From Tychonema sp. LEGE 07203 (GTDB lineage: Bacteria; Cyanobacteriota; Cyanobacteriia; Cyanobacteriales; Microcoleaceae), in the NCBI RefSeq assembly GCF_015207285.1, contig NZ_JADEXD010000041.1, positions 1 through 43,796 of the forward strand: a stretch of DNA of 43,796 nucleotides, written 5' to 3'. The notes below the pieces were generated by a model. That model was given only the letters and a program-made list of their open reading frames with translations. It did no database searches and was not told where the DNA came from. Position 1 is the first letter of the stretch. The number at the start of each line of letters is the position of its first letter. The translations under genes were made by a program, and so were the position numbers. Below are positions 6,904 through 15,819 of this stretch, one piece after another.

Positions 6904-9135
6904 CTATTTTCCCTCTTCCCACCTCAAAAAATGCACTTGTCCCGAAGCTTCCGCCGCCACAATTGTCACCCCATCCGGTGCAATAGCGCAAGCTTTCAAA
7001 GCACTATCTCCCATGAAACTAGCAATTTCTTCTCGACTCAACAAATCCCAAACTTTCAGAGTATTGTCGTCGGAAACGGAAATCACCTTATTTCCTACAG
7101 TCGCCACAGATGTTACTGCATCCCCGTGACCTGCTAAAGTAAAAACTTCTTTTCTACTTGACAAATTCCAAACTTTCAGATTGTTTTCCCGGCCGCCTGA
7201 AATCGCCCATTTGCCGTCGGCCGTAACTGCCACAGCATTCACAAAACTCTCATGACCTTTGAGAGTGAAAAGTAGATTTTTGACTGCTAAATTCCATAAA
7301 TTTGCCAAAATATTCTTTTCTTTCCCCAAACTCCAAACTTTCAGAGTTTTGTCGCCGGAAGCCGAAATAATTCGCTTGCTATCGGGAATCACTGCCACAG
7401 CTTTTATCCCGTCCTCATGACCGAAAAAAGTAAAAAGTTCCTTTCCTGTTTCTAGACTCCAAACTTTAATAGTTTTGTCTCCCGAACCGGAAATCGCCAT
7501 CGTTCCATCGGCTGTCACTGCCACAGAGTTTACCCAGTCCGCATGACCGGTTAAAGTAAATATTTCCTTTCCGGTTTCTAGATCCCAAACTTTTACGGTT
7601 TTGTCGCCGGAACCCGAAACTACTCGCTTGCTGTCCGGTGTTATGGCGATCGCTTTTACCCAATCTTGGTGTCCCGCAATAGTACAAATTTCCTGTCCGT
7701 TTTTGAGATTCCAAACTTTAATGCTGTTGTCTCCCGATCCGGAAATTGCTTTAGTACCGTCCGCCGTCACTGCTACAGCATTTACCCAGTCGTCGTGACC
7801 TGCAAATGATAAATTTTCTTGCCCTATTTCTAAGTGCCAAACTTTTAGGGTTTTGTCAGAGGAACCAGAAACTATCCGCTTGCCGTCGGGGGTGACAGCC
7901 ACAGCATTCACTGGGGCGATGTGATTGGTAAAAGTGAAAAGTTCTTGTTTTGTTGCGAGATTCCAAACTTTCAGCGTTTTGTCGCCGGAAGCCGAAATTA
8001 CCCGATTGCCGTCGGGAGTAACTGCCACAGCTTGAACGAAACTTCCGTGTTTTCCTAAAGTAAAAAGTTGCTTTTGTTCGGACAAACTCCAAGCTTTTAC
8101 AGTGCCGTCGTAACTGCCGGAAATTATTTTTTCGCCGTCGGGAGTAACTGCTACACTTTTTACCCAGTCTGCATGACCGTTGAGGGTGAAAAGTTCTTTT
8201 CCTGTTTCTAGGTTCCAGACTTTGATGCTGTTGTCTCCTGAACCGGAAATTAACTGTTTGCTATCGGGAGTTACGGCTACTGACTGCACAAAGCTGCTGT
8301 GACCTTTCAGATTGAAAATCACTTCTCCTGTTGACAAATTCCAAACTTTTATGCTGCCGTCCCAGGAACCGGAAATTATTTGCTGGCCCGAGGGTGTTAC
8401 TGCTACTGCTTCTACCGCAAAAGTATCGCCTGCTAATGTTAATATTTCTGTTCCTGTTGCTAAATTCCAAATTTTAATAGTATTGTCCCAAGAACCGGAA
8501 ATTACTTTCGTGCCGTCTGGGGTGACTGCTACAGCATTGACGTAGGTAAGATGACCTTTGAGGGTGAAAAGTTCTTCTCCTGTTTCTAAGTGCCAAATTT
8601 TGAGATTGTGGTCGGAGGATGCAGAAACTGCTCGCTTGCCGTCGGGGGCGATCGCTACAGCTTGTACCCAATCTGTATGTCCGGTGAGGGTTCGCAGCAG
8701 TCTCCCGCCAGGAGGGGTAAAGCTGGTGGTTAGCGGCCGCAGCCAGGGTTTTTTCTGCTGTTTTGCTTGTGCTAGCAGTGCTTGAATTTCTGGGATTTCA
8801 AAGCGCATTAAGCGGGCAATTAGCTGGGCTGCTAGTTGGGTTTTGTCTTTGGCTATAATGTGGGCAGAAAGACGGATTGCTTCTTGAATTAATTTGAGTT
8901 TGTCGGCTTTTTCGTCTGAGGTGATAATATCGGGGCTTGTTGCTAAATCGTAATCTTCTATTAGGGCTTGTACTCCTGATGCTGACAGCTTGGCTTCAAT
9001 AAAATTGTAATCTGTTAGTAAGCTATATAATTTCTCTGAGTCTGAAGTCGCTGCTAGCTGGTTTGGCAGGATTTCCAGACAGTGTGTCTGTTCTGCGGGC
9101 TGCATTTGATCCAGCCCTTGGGTAAACTCGCTCAT
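6904..9135 (-). CDS. WD40 repeat protein, two predicted seven-bladed propellers
   Basis: The 743-aa protein has an alpha-helical N-terminal region of about 145 residues without a recognised enzymatic motif. Fourteen WD40 units follow, thirteen clear and the last degenerate. Units carry the GH....V.AVAVTPDG..(I/V)(I/V)SGS.D.(T/S)(I/L)KVW pattern at about 42-residue spacing. Unit 11 has a longer tail (KEKNILANLWNLAVKNLLFTL). Fourteen blades fit two seven-bladed propellers. Such proteins are scaffolds. No kinase, caspase or NACHT domain is fused here, unlike many cyanobacterial WD40 proteins, so partners are unknown. High DNA similarity between units suggests recent internal duplication or conversion. 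Start is ATG 9135; no membrane segment or signal peptide is visible. Confidence 0.88.
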   Translation of the reverse strand: MSEFTQGLDQMQPAEQTHCLEILPNQLAATSDSEKLYSLLTDYNFIEAKLSASGVQALIEDYDLATSPDIITSDEKADKLKLIQEAIRLSAHIIAKDKTQLAAQLIARLMRFEIPEIQALLAQAKQQKKPWLRPLTTSFTPPGGRLLRTLTGHTDWVQAVAIAPDGKRAVSASSDHNLKIWHLETGEELFTLKGHLTYVNAVAVTPDGTKVISGSWDNTIKIWNLATGTEILTLAGDTFAVEAVAVTPSGQQIISGSWDGSIKVWNLSTGEVIFNLKGHSSFVQSVAVTPDSKQLISGSGDNSIKVWNLETGKELFTLNGHADWVKSVAVTPDGEKIISGSYDGTVKAWSLSEQKQLFTLGKHGSFVQAVAVTPDGNRVISASGDKTLKVWNLATKQELFTFTNHIAPVNAVAVTPDGKRIVSGSSDKTLKVWHLEIGQENLSFAGHDDWVNAVAVTADGTKAISGSGDNSIKVWNLKNGQEICTIAGHQDWVKAIAITPDSKRVVSGSGDKTVKVWDLETGKEIFTLTGHADWVNSVAVTADGTMAISGSGDKTIKVWSLETGKELFTFFGHEDGIKAVAVIPDSKRIISASGDKTLKVWSLGKEKNILANLWNLAVKNLLFTLKGHESFVNAVAVTADGKWAISGGRENNLKVWNLSSRKEVFTLAGHGDAVTSVATVGNKVISVSDDNTLKVWDLLSREEIASFMGDSALKACAIAPDGVTIVAAEASGQVHFLRWEEGK

Positions 9136-9867
9136 AAATTTGTGGATGTCTTGTTTTTAAATGTATGCGATCGCTAGCTGCACCTTGCTCAAAACCCGAT
9201 CGAGAATCTTTTCTCTTGACTTAGCTCTTGACTTAGCTCTTGACTTAGCATGACATATTTGAAGGTTATTTGCTACGGGGCTGCTGCCCTGGATGAGTGT
9301 CAGGGTAAGAGCATCGCTGGTTTTTGAGTCCGAGCCTGTTTTGAAAATTGTCAAGGAGTGCGATTGTTCTCAACTGCTGTCTAGGAAATTTAATTCCACA
9401 CTTCGTTAAATTTACCGATCGACAACCATCTTGATATATGTTGTTGTTTTTGTTGATATAGCTGGTGTTCGGGCAACGATTGCCGTCTCAAAGCTAAAAT
9501 TTTTGATGTGTGGCAATCCTATTTGATTTTGGAACAAGACTTGCGATCGCCAGACAGGATGGCGGACAATCTCATTTTCTGTCAATTTGCCCGCATCGGG
9601 GAAGCAGGTGTCCCTCCGGTTGAGTTTTGTACCGGGCGATACCTGCAATCGGCTTCGCCCAAAACTCTCGGAAAGTTTTTCAGGCGCGCCCCATTCCTTT
9701 AAAATATAGAACAGGACTTGGACTGTTAAACCGGGTGTTTAGCCAAAATCATTGGTTTGATTGCGGTTTTAGCGCTAGGTACGCAGGAAAAAACTGGGTT
9801 TCTGAGTCCTCCGCGCACAAGTCGCGATCGAAATTAAACCAGTATTTTAAGTTTAGAGACAAATTTC
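9136..9867. other. 732-bp intergenic region, no gene recognised
   Basis: It lies between the minus-strand WD40 gene and the plus-strand bilin lyase and should contain both promoters. It holds three tandem copies of a 12-mer CTTGACTTAGCT (about 9213-9250) and an AAATTTAA...TTAAATTT inverted pair (9386-9413). Short open frames here match nothing recognisable and have no convincing starts. Confidence 0.5.
9213..9250 (+). repeat. 12-bp direct tandem repeat, three copies
   Basis: CTTGACTTAGCT is repeated three times without interruption, 78-115 bp upstream of the WD40 gene start. It could be an operator-like array or simply a microsatellite. Confidence 0.6.
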
Positions 9868-10380
9868 ATGGATGTCATCGAGTTTTTTGAGTTGAGTGCA
9901 GGTAAATGGTTTTCCCAGCGTACCGTACACAATCTTAAGTCGGGCGAATTGCAAGCAGGTAAATCTGACCTCAAAATAGAAATGGTGACAGCTAGCGACG
10001 CAGCAGTTGTCAAACTTTGCCAACAACACTCGATTAACCCGACTTCAACTAACCTCAAGGGCGTTCGGATTTCTTGGGACGGTATTCCCGATCGCAACCA
10101 AGCCAAACAAATTGGTTCTACAATATTAGCGATCGTGCCGAATCCTGACAATCCTAGCGAAGGTCAAGTTTTGCAGGAGAAAGGAAACAGCCGCTACGTG
10201 ATGGGCGGCGACGATGTGCTGACATTGATTACAGAATCGGATACAGTCTGTGCACAAGAAAGGCTTTGGTATCTCATGCCCAATCTGCGGCTGCGGACTA
10301 GCGTTGTCAAACAAGCTAACGGTACCGAACAGGCATCTTTTTGTTCGGAAATTCGGATGGGAGTAAGTCCGAAAAGTTAA
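9868..10380 (+). CDS. cpcS: phycobiliprotein chromophore lyase, CpcS/CpeS family
   Basis: The 170-aa protein starts MDVIEFFELSAGKWFSQRT, the characteristic opening of CpcS/CpeS lyases, a lipocalin-fold family. These attach phycocyanobilin or phycoerythrobilin to Cys-84-type sites of phycobiliproteins. The C-terminal part shows the family pattern RYVMGGDDVLTLITE...ERLWYLMPNLRLRTSVV...ASFCSEIRMGV. Length agrees with the family (about 170-200 aa), and ATG 9868 fits the conserved N-terminus. Sequence resembles the broad-specificity CpeS1/CpcS-type of heterocystous cyanobacteria, but bilin and subunit specificity cannot be read from sequence. No phycobiliprotein gene is adjacent. Downstream is repeat family F, so it is probably monocistronic. 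Confidence 0.88.
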   Translation: MDVIEFFELSAGKWFSQRTVHNLKSGELQAGKSDLKIEMVTASDAAVVKLCQQHSINPTSTNLKGVRISWDGIPDRNQAKQIGSTILAIVPNPDNPSEGQVLQEKGNSRYVMGGDDVLTLITESDTVCAQERLWYLMPNLRLRTSVVKQANGTEQASFCSEIRMGVSPKS

Positions 10381-10426
10381 TATTCGGTCGATTTTAGATT
10401 TGCTCTGCAGATGAATCTGAGCTCGA

Positions 10427-10611
10427 TTCCGGTTGCACTTTTCATGACTGTTGACTGTTGACTGTTGACTGTTAACTGTTGACTGTTAAGAGAGGGCCCG
10501 CCCGCACCATCCACCGCCCCTACTGACTGTTGACTGTTGATTCGGGGTCGAAAAACTGAATGGTTGACTGTTGACTGTTGACTCGATTTTATTATTCCGA
10601 TGCAACCGGAA
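10427..10611. repeat. family F element, copy 1 (TTCCGGTTGCA inverted ends)
   Basis: A perfect 11-bp inverted pair, TTCCGGTTGCA (10427-10437) and TGCAACCGGAA (10601-10611), bounds 185 bp. The interior is mainly TGACTGT heptamers (10445-10488, 10523-10537, 10562-10583) plus a GGGCCCGCCCGCACC segment. The same ends recur at 22880-23049 and, degenerate and inverted, at 40002-40110. Confidence 0.7.
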
Positions 10612-10704
10612 ACGACATGAGAAGTTAAACTTTGGTCTAATTTTTTGGACTTTCCACTACTTAAATCGGAGCTTATCTCTATTTTTTGGACTGTCAAAAA
10701 CAAC

Positions 10705-10908
10705 TATAGCGGTTCTCACGCATTGTGAGGTATGCCCGGCGCGGGCCGGTTTGCCCAATGCCCGGCGCGGGCCTGCGCGGGCCGGTTTGCCCAATGCCCA
10801 ATCCCTCCGCTTCGCTCCGCCCAATGCCCAATCCCTCCGCTTCGCTCCGCCCAATGCCCAATGCCCAATGCCGGATAGTACCTCATACCAGAGCACAGAA
10901 AGGCTATA
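10705..10908 (+). repeat. family A element, copy 1 (TATAGC...GCTATA)
   Basis: The head TATAGCGGTTCTCA...TGAGGTATGCC and tail GTACCTCATACCAGAG...GAAAGGCTATA are conserved with the other copies. The interior (10740-10875) contains GCGCGGGCCGGTTTGCCCAATGCC units and a duplicated CCCAATCCCTCCGCTTCGCT unit. Two nested inverted pairs are visible: TATAGC/GCTATA and TGAGGTA/TACCTCA. Confidence 0.75.
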
Positions 10909-10923
10909 TTTCATTCCCAAAAT

Positions 10924-11595
10924 TTACACTTTCTTTCTCCTTTCTCTCTTATTTATTCGACCTTTGAGGGCAACGGCTTTTAATTTGGTGTGAAAATCAG
11001 TGTGTTTGACAACGGGGAAGGATTTGGCCGCAGGTTTGTCCGCTAAGAAGCGATCGATCTCCGCTCGATCGGCGAGGGCGGTAACGGCCAAGTCTTCATA
11101 TACTACAACTTCTTGATTTTCTTTTGTACGATCGCCCGCCGGCAATTTTTCTGTTTCCTGTATTTCTGGGTTCGGGACTTCTGTCTCTGGCGGGCGATCG
11201 GCTTCGGACTCTGACGGCGCAGGCCAATCTAGCTCTGGGACACTAACTTTTGCGGGTTCGAGGTTCGATAAAACTATATGCTCCGGAGGCTGCCCCGCAT
11301 CTTTTTCCACATTTAAATCTTGAGGAAAATTGTTGCAGACCAAGCGTTCAAACTCGCGATTAAAATGATAGAGCGGTTCTCCTATTCGGTGCCACATACT
11401 CAATAGCTGTCCGACGGAAACAGCCTTGTAGCGCCCTTGATAAAGGGCTTCAACCACTGCTAAACGCAGCCAATAGCCGGGATATTTTGTCAGCCATTCA
11501 CCCGCCAATTTCTCGGCTTTTTTGCCACCTAGGTCAAAGCCGTAGTGAACCAGCAGAGCCGCTGCTTGTGCAGATATTGCCGTCACTTCTGTCAT
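10924..11595 (-). CDS. conserved cyanobacterial protein of unknown function
   Basis: The function of this 223-aa protein is not recognised. Residues 1-95 look folded and helical (LVHYGFDLGGKKAEKLAGEWL, then RLAVVEALYQGRYKAVSVGQLLSMW and HFNREFERLV). Residues 100-180 are Pro/Glu-rich and probably disordered. The C-terminus is very basic (KLKAVALKGRINKRERRKKV), suggesting nucleic-acid or membrane-surface binding. It is downstream of and co-oriented with the DUF3769 gene, but a 190-bp heptamer array separates them. ATG 11595 begins right at the array edge. Neither signal peptide nor membrane helix is seen. Confidence 0.65.
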   Translation of the reverse strand: MTEVTAISAQAAALLVHYGFDLGGKKAEKLAGEWLTKYPGYWLRLAVVEALYQGRYKAVSVGQLLSMWHRIGEPLYHFNREFERLVCNNFPQDLNVEKDAGQPPEHIVLSNLEPAKVSVPELDWPAPSESEADRPPETEVPNPEIQETEKLPAGDRTKENQEVVVYEDLAVTALADRAEIDRFLADKPAAKSFPVVKHTDFHTKLKAVALKGRINKRERRKKV

Positions 11596-11610
11596 TTGTT
11601 ATTGGTTCGT

Positions 11611-11796
11611 TGTCTGTTGAGTGTTGAGTGTTGACTGTTAACTGTTGACTGTTGACTGTTGTCTGTTGACTGTTGACTGTTAACTGTTGACTGTTGTCTG
11701 TTGACTGTTGAGTGTTGTCTGTTGACTGTTGACTGTTAACTGTTAACTGTTGACTGTTGACTGTTGACTGTTGACTGTTGACTGTTGACTGTTGGT
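11611..11796 (+). repeat. heptamer tandem repeat (TTGACTG type), about 26 units
   Basis: This long array of TTGACTG/TTAACTG/TTGTCTG heptamers fills almost the whole gap between the DUF3769 gene and the downstream unknown gene. A reading frame through it encodes only Gln/Thr/Ser/Val-rich repeats and is not a gene. Confidence 0.9.
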
Positions 11797-11838
11797 TCCA
11801 AATACCCTGTTTGACCAATTCCCAATTAGCCAATTGAA

Positions 11839-14367
11839 TTAATCGGATAAACGCACGCCTCCTTCTACTGTTTTCACGTCTCCGGAAAAAGGTTGGGGAG
11901 TGCCGTTCCAGTTGAAGTCGCTGATTCTAAATGTCAGGCTGCCGACTTGACGTTCGGGATTAAAACGCAAAATAATTGCGTAGCTGCGGCGGCTGTATTC
12001 TAGAGTGTAGTTGGTACTGATTGCTTCCTTGCTGTCTAAATTAATAGCTCTTTGAAACCCGACTCGAAACCCTCCGTAAACTTGCTGGACAAGTCCAAAG
12101 GACAAAACTTTCAAATCTACTAGCCGATCGAACAAATAAGGCGATATGCCGTCCCGCGCTACCTGAGTGTAAGTAACGTTAAATCCAGTGTAGTCGAGGA
12201 AAGGGCGGGAGAAATGACCGAACTGCCCTTGAATGCCGACGCTGCTGGCGATCGAGTTTTGTGTGTCGCCGCTGCTGTAATAAGAGCCAACTCCCCGGAC
12301 TCCCAAGGCTAGTTGCAAGAAAGGAACCACAGGCGTTCGGGTGTACCTCAAACCCTGGGTGGGAGTGCGGGGCAGCGGTTTACCCTCCCACAGGTTGAAG
12401 CCGCGGCTTAAGGCGACGCTGGCTTGGGCGCGGCCCAAATCGATGCGGTTGTTTTCGCGCACTGGTTCGAGCAAGTCTGCTCGATCGGTGTCAGCATTGA
12501 TAAATTGATACCCGGCTTGGTAGCTGAGATTGATGCCTGTTCCTCCGAGGGGGATGACTGGGGAAGTCAGGACTGCTCCGAGGCTGCTCTGGACGGTTTG
12601 AAAGCCCAGAGAGCCGTTAAACAGCCGATCGCGGTAGCTGTATTCTGCCGCTAGAGAGTGAGTGCCGATCGACTGCCGCAGGCGCAAATTGCCCCGAAAG
12701 CTGTTTTCTGGCAAATTCGGGAAATCTTCAAAACTCAGAAATATCGCCGAACCTTCCAGATTGGTGCGCGGGCCCAGCCTAGTGGTTAACTTGGCTTTGA
12801 GGCCGTAACTGTCGGGAAAAAACGGATTGCCGCGGTGCTCTGCCACGGCCCGCTGGAGGTAAATTTGGGGTGTCAAGGTTAGTCGCACCGGCCCGTTTTG
12901 CAACACCCGAAAACCACACTCGGCATACAAACCGCCCCTGTCCCCCCCGTCGTAGCCAAAGTTCAAACAAGGGCCGTTCTGCTGCCGGCTGTCAAACACT
13001 TGCCTGCGGGGGTACACGGGTATTTTGAGCCAGTTGTCGAACACCAAGCGGGGCGAGTTGGTGACTAATTCTTCAGCCGTGGGAGAAATCCTTGTAATCG
13101 TCGCTCTCCGGGCCCTGTATTCAAATTCTGGCGGGGAAAACGGGTCGTTAGTAATCCGAATGTTGGTTGCTACTCTCGCGCCGTTTGGCAGCAGTTCGAG
13201 GCGTTCTGCTTCAAAGCGGATGCGGTTGACTGCGCCGACAACTTGGGGGGCTGCTAGCTGTCCGCCGCCGCCGACAGTCACTGTAGCAGCGCCGGGGGAT
13301 TTGACTTGGCGCACGGGCTGCTGGCTGGTAATTCGATCGCTCAGAGGCTGTTCGAGAATCGTCCCAGCACTAATATCTGTCGGCAGTGTGGGGGTTAGTT
13401 CGGTGCTGGCGGCGGGGAGGAATATTTCGCCGCTTGCTTGTTCGACTGCGCCGGCATTGAGTCCTAGATTGAATTCCATCTGCCGGCCTCGCACTACTTG
13501 TTGCCCGCGGGTGTAGGCGACATTGCCGGATGCTACCACTTGGCGGGTGACTAGGTTGACGATCGCCCGATCGGCATCTATCACAGTTTGCCGGAACCGC
13601 ACCACCACATTACCAACCGCCGTGACGATTTGCTGCTTGTCGTCAAATTCTTGGCGGTCGGCCTTAATTTCGATCGTATCTGCCGGACTCACCGGAAACG
13701 GCACCGTCCGCTGAGATGGTGCGGTGCGGACTCCCGGCGCGGCTGGTTTGGGCTTTGGTTTGGGATCTCTTGGAGTTGCGGGTTTGGGGGCAGTTCCTGG
13801 TGCGGGAATCTCGAACTGTTGCTGCTCGGCGGGAGGCTGTTCCAGCGCCGGTTCTGGAACCGGAATCTCTGCTGGTAAGGGGGCGTTATCTTCTAACTGC
13901 CGACCTTGGGCTCGATACCAACTTTCTTGCGGTTTTAGCGCATTCTTGTCCTCTTTTCTCTGCTCCCCTGCCGTTTTTTGGCTGTTGCGAACCTTAACAG
14001 CATTTTCTACCGAACCCAACTGGTAAGCAGTAAACGAGGAATCTTGCTGACCTTCGGCAGTTTCTGGTTTTCCCGCAGGAACCGGACGCTCAAATCCGAC
14101 TGCTGCCTCGCCGCTTTCCACTGCTGCTAGGGGGTCTGCGATTTCTGAAGGGTTCTCGCTGCTGGCCGGTGCGGTACCGAGGAGTGAGACTGAAGGTTCT
14201 GCTGCCGGTTGCTGCGGTGGCTGGACGATTTCTGGGCTTGGTTCCGGTATTTCTGCGGAGTTGCTGCGGGTGTCTCCTTCGCTGGCTGCAACAGTCAGGG
14301 CTGCTTTCTTTGGTTTGGCGATGTAGATGATGGCAGAGGGTTCGGGTGGCGGTACCGGATAGGGCAT
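11839..14367 (-). CDS. LptD-like outer-membrane protein (DUF3769)
   Basis: The 842-aa protein begins with about 210 residues rich in Pro, Glu, Ala and Gln that are probably disordered. An OstA/LptA-like domain follows at about 225-320 (IEIKADRQEFDDKQQIVTAVGNVVVRFR, then VASGNVAYTRGQQVVRG). The C-terminal half has alternating, aromatic-flanked strands typical of a beta-barrel. This layout is that of the cyanobacterial DUF3769 family, regarded as the LptD equivalent that inserts lipopolysaccharide into the outer leaflet. No clear N-terminal signal peptide is visible at the ATG used (14367), which is odd for an outer-membrane protein. A tnpB element lies about 220 bp upstream and may have altered its promoter. 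Confidence 0.8.
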   Translation of the reverse strand: MPYPVPPPEPSAIIYIAKPKKAALTVAASEGDTRSNSAEIPEPSPEIVQPPQQPAAEPSVSLLGTAPASSENPSEIADPLAAVESGEAAVGFERPVPAGKPETAEGQQDSSFTAYQLGSVENAVKVRNSQKTAGEQRKEDKNALKPQESWYRAQGRQLEDNAPLPAEIPVPEPALEQPPAEQQQFEIPAPGTAPKPATPRDPKPKPKPAAPGVRTAPSQRTVPFPVSPADTIEIKADRQEFDDKQQIVTAVGNVVVRFRQTVIDADRAIVNLVTRQVVASGNVAYTRGQQVVRGRQMEFNLGLNAGAVEQASGEIFLPAASTELTPTLPTDISAGTILEQPLSDRITSQQPVRQVKSPGAATVTVGGGGQLAAPQVVGAVNRIRFEAERLELLPNGARVATNIRITNDPFSPPEFEYRARRATITRISPTAEELVTNSPRLVFDNWLKIPVYPRRQVFDSRQQNGPCLNFGYDGGDRGGLYAECGFRVLQNGPVRLTLTPQIYLQRAVAEHRGNPFFPDSYGLKAKLTTRLGPRTNLEGSAIFLSFEDFPNLPENSFRGNLRLRQSIGTHSLAAEYSYRDRLFNGSLGFQTVQSSLGAVLTSPVIPLGGTGINLSYQAGYQFINADTDRADLLEPVRENNRIDLGRAQASVALSRGFNLWEGKPLPRTPTQGLRYTRTPVVPFLQLALGVRGVGSYYSSGDTQNSIASSVGIQGQFGHFSRPFLDYTGFNVTYTQVARDGISPYLFDRLVDLKVLSFGLVQQVYGGFRVGFQRAINLDSKEAISTNYTLEYSRRSYAIILRFNPERQVGSLTFRISDFNWNGTPQPFSGDVKTVEGGVRLSD

Positions 14368-14587
14368 AGTTACAACAGGTGAGTCATCCGATTTGAGATT
14401 TTAGAGGGTTTTTTATAGCTGACGATCGTCCTAATTTTTGCATTTAACAGCCAGCGTTTCAAGGTTAACCGAAAATTTACGGCGGCGCGGAGTTTCTGAC
14501 TCGCTCGTCCTCAGAAACTTGGTTGCTTTCTAAATGTTTCGCGGCCAAAGCGCATATTTCCCAGCAACGGGGTTTCTTTTGGCACAA

Positions 14588-14700
14588 TTTGACACTCCGG
14601 GCGCGTGAACGCGCGGGGATTCTTTGTTCTACGAGCCGACTTGCTCAGACAGGATTTCTCCAGCAAAAGTAGAGGTCAACTCTCCCAAAGCGTTGCTTGC
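14588..14700 (-). ncRNA. putative omega/reRNA region of the tnpB element
   Basis: TnpB proteins use an RNA from the 3' end of their own gene through the right end of the element, with the guide taken from flanking DNA. Here that region includes the GC-rich hairpin at 14601-14614. A guide would begin just outside the end with minus-strand sequence ATTGTGCCAAAAGAAACC (about 14588 downwards). The position is inferred from family knowledge; boundaries are approximate. Confidence 0.4.
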
Positions 14701-15819
14701 GTCGAGCGCAAAGGTTCCGGTATGCCCTACCGTACCCAATCCCCGACTGAGGATGTTTCTAGCTGCATTTTCATTTCTATCGATTGCAAAACCGCACCGA
14801 CAAACGTGGGTTCTAGTTGATAGCGCTTTTTTAACAATTGCACCGCAGTTAGAGCATTCCTGGCTGGTATATTGCGGGTTAACCGCAACCGTTACTCTCT
14901 CAAACACCTTGCCAAAGTATTCGAGCCAGATTCGGAACTGATACCAAGATGCGTCGTTAATAGACTTAGCCAAACAGTGATTCTTTGCCATATTTTTAAT
15001 TCTCAAATCTTCGTAAGCTATCAAGTCGTTTGACTGAACTACGCACCGTGCCAATTTTACAGCATGGTCTTTACGCTGCCTGCTTATTTTGAGATGGCGT
15101 TTCCCTAGAATCTGCCTAGCTTTGCCTCTATTTTTTGAACCTTTGGTTTTTCTGGATACACGGCGTTGACAACGCTTAAGGACTTTCTCTCCTTGACGGA
15201 GAAATCTGGGATTCTCAACGCTTACTCCCTGAGAGTTGGTGTAGTATGCTTTCAAGCCTACATCTAATCCAACCGTGCTTCCTGATGGTTCTACATTCTC
15301 TTGACGGTTAACATCAATACAGAATTGGACGTAAACCCCATCCGCACGCTTTACCAGTCTTACCCGTTTTATTTGGTTGATTTGGTAAAAGTGTAAGTCG
15401 CGCGTTCCTTTTAGCTTTAATTTCCCAATTCCTTTCTTGTCGGTAAATTTGATTGATTTACGATCGCCCTGCAATTTCCATCCAGTTGACTTGTATTCAA
15501 CTGAGCGACAGTTTTTCTGGAATTGCGGATATCCTTTTTTACCAGGAACTGCTTTTTTGCAGTTCTCGTAGTATCGGGAGATAGCAGACCAGGCTCGTTC
15601 TGCACTGGCTTGTCTAGCCATTGAATTAAGTTCGTCGGCAAACGGAAATTCACGAGCTAATACCGCACAGTATTTGTTCACGTCGTACTTGTTTACTTTT
15701 GGGTTGTCCATCCAATAGCGCAAACAGCTATTTCTGACAAATTGGGCTGTACGAATTGCTTCAAAAACTGCTGCAAATTGACTCTTATTTCCGTAAGCTT
15801 TGAATTCAAAAACTAGCAT
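14629..15819 (-). CDS. tnpB: RNA-guided endonuclease TnpB (IS200/IS605 OrfB family)
   Basis: The 396-aa protein uses ATG 15819. This start is preceded by a strong GGGAGGT Shine-Dalgarno at 15826-15832, whereas the 20 extra upstream codons have no homology to the family. An N-terminal helix-turn-helix domain (FEFKAYGNKSQ...QFVRNSCLRYWMDN) and OrfB central domain lead to a RuvC-like nuclease. All three acidic residues are present: D186 (GLDVGLKAY), E270 (AYEDLRIKNM) and D347 (DRNENAARN). A zinc ribbon with CSNCG and CRCGF lies between E270 and D347. The gene is therefore intact and probably active as a nuclease. It is orphaned from a transposase, so mobility would need TnpA in trans. Confidence 0.92.
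   Translation of the reverse strand: MLVFEFKAYGNKSQFAAVFEAIRTAQFVRNSCLRYWMDNPKVNKYDVNKYCAVLAREFPFADELNSMARQASAERAWSAISRYYENCKKAVPGKKGYPQFQKNCRSVEYKSTGWKLQGDRKSIKFTDKKGIGKLKLKGTRDLHFYQINQIKRVRLVKRADGVYVQFCIDVNRQENVEPSGSTVGLDVGLKAYYTNSQGVSVENPRFLRQGEKVLKRCQRRVSRKTKGSKNRGKARQILGKRHLKISRQRKDHAVKLARCVVQSNDLIAYEDLRIKNMAKNHCLAKSINDASWYQFRIWLEYFGKVFERVTVAVNPQYTSQECSNCGAIVKKALSTRTHVCRCGFAIDRNENAARNILSRGLGTVGHTGTFALDASNALGELTSTFAGEILSEQVGS

Noticed and set aside
9157-9354. 65-codon minus-strand frame with AKSRAKSRAKSR
   Set aside because: It is a translation of the 12-bp tandem repeat and has no supporting start or similarity.
11534-11833. 99-codon open frame on the minus strand
   Set aside because: It runs through the heptamer array and encodes only low-complexity Gln/Thr/Ser/Val repeats.
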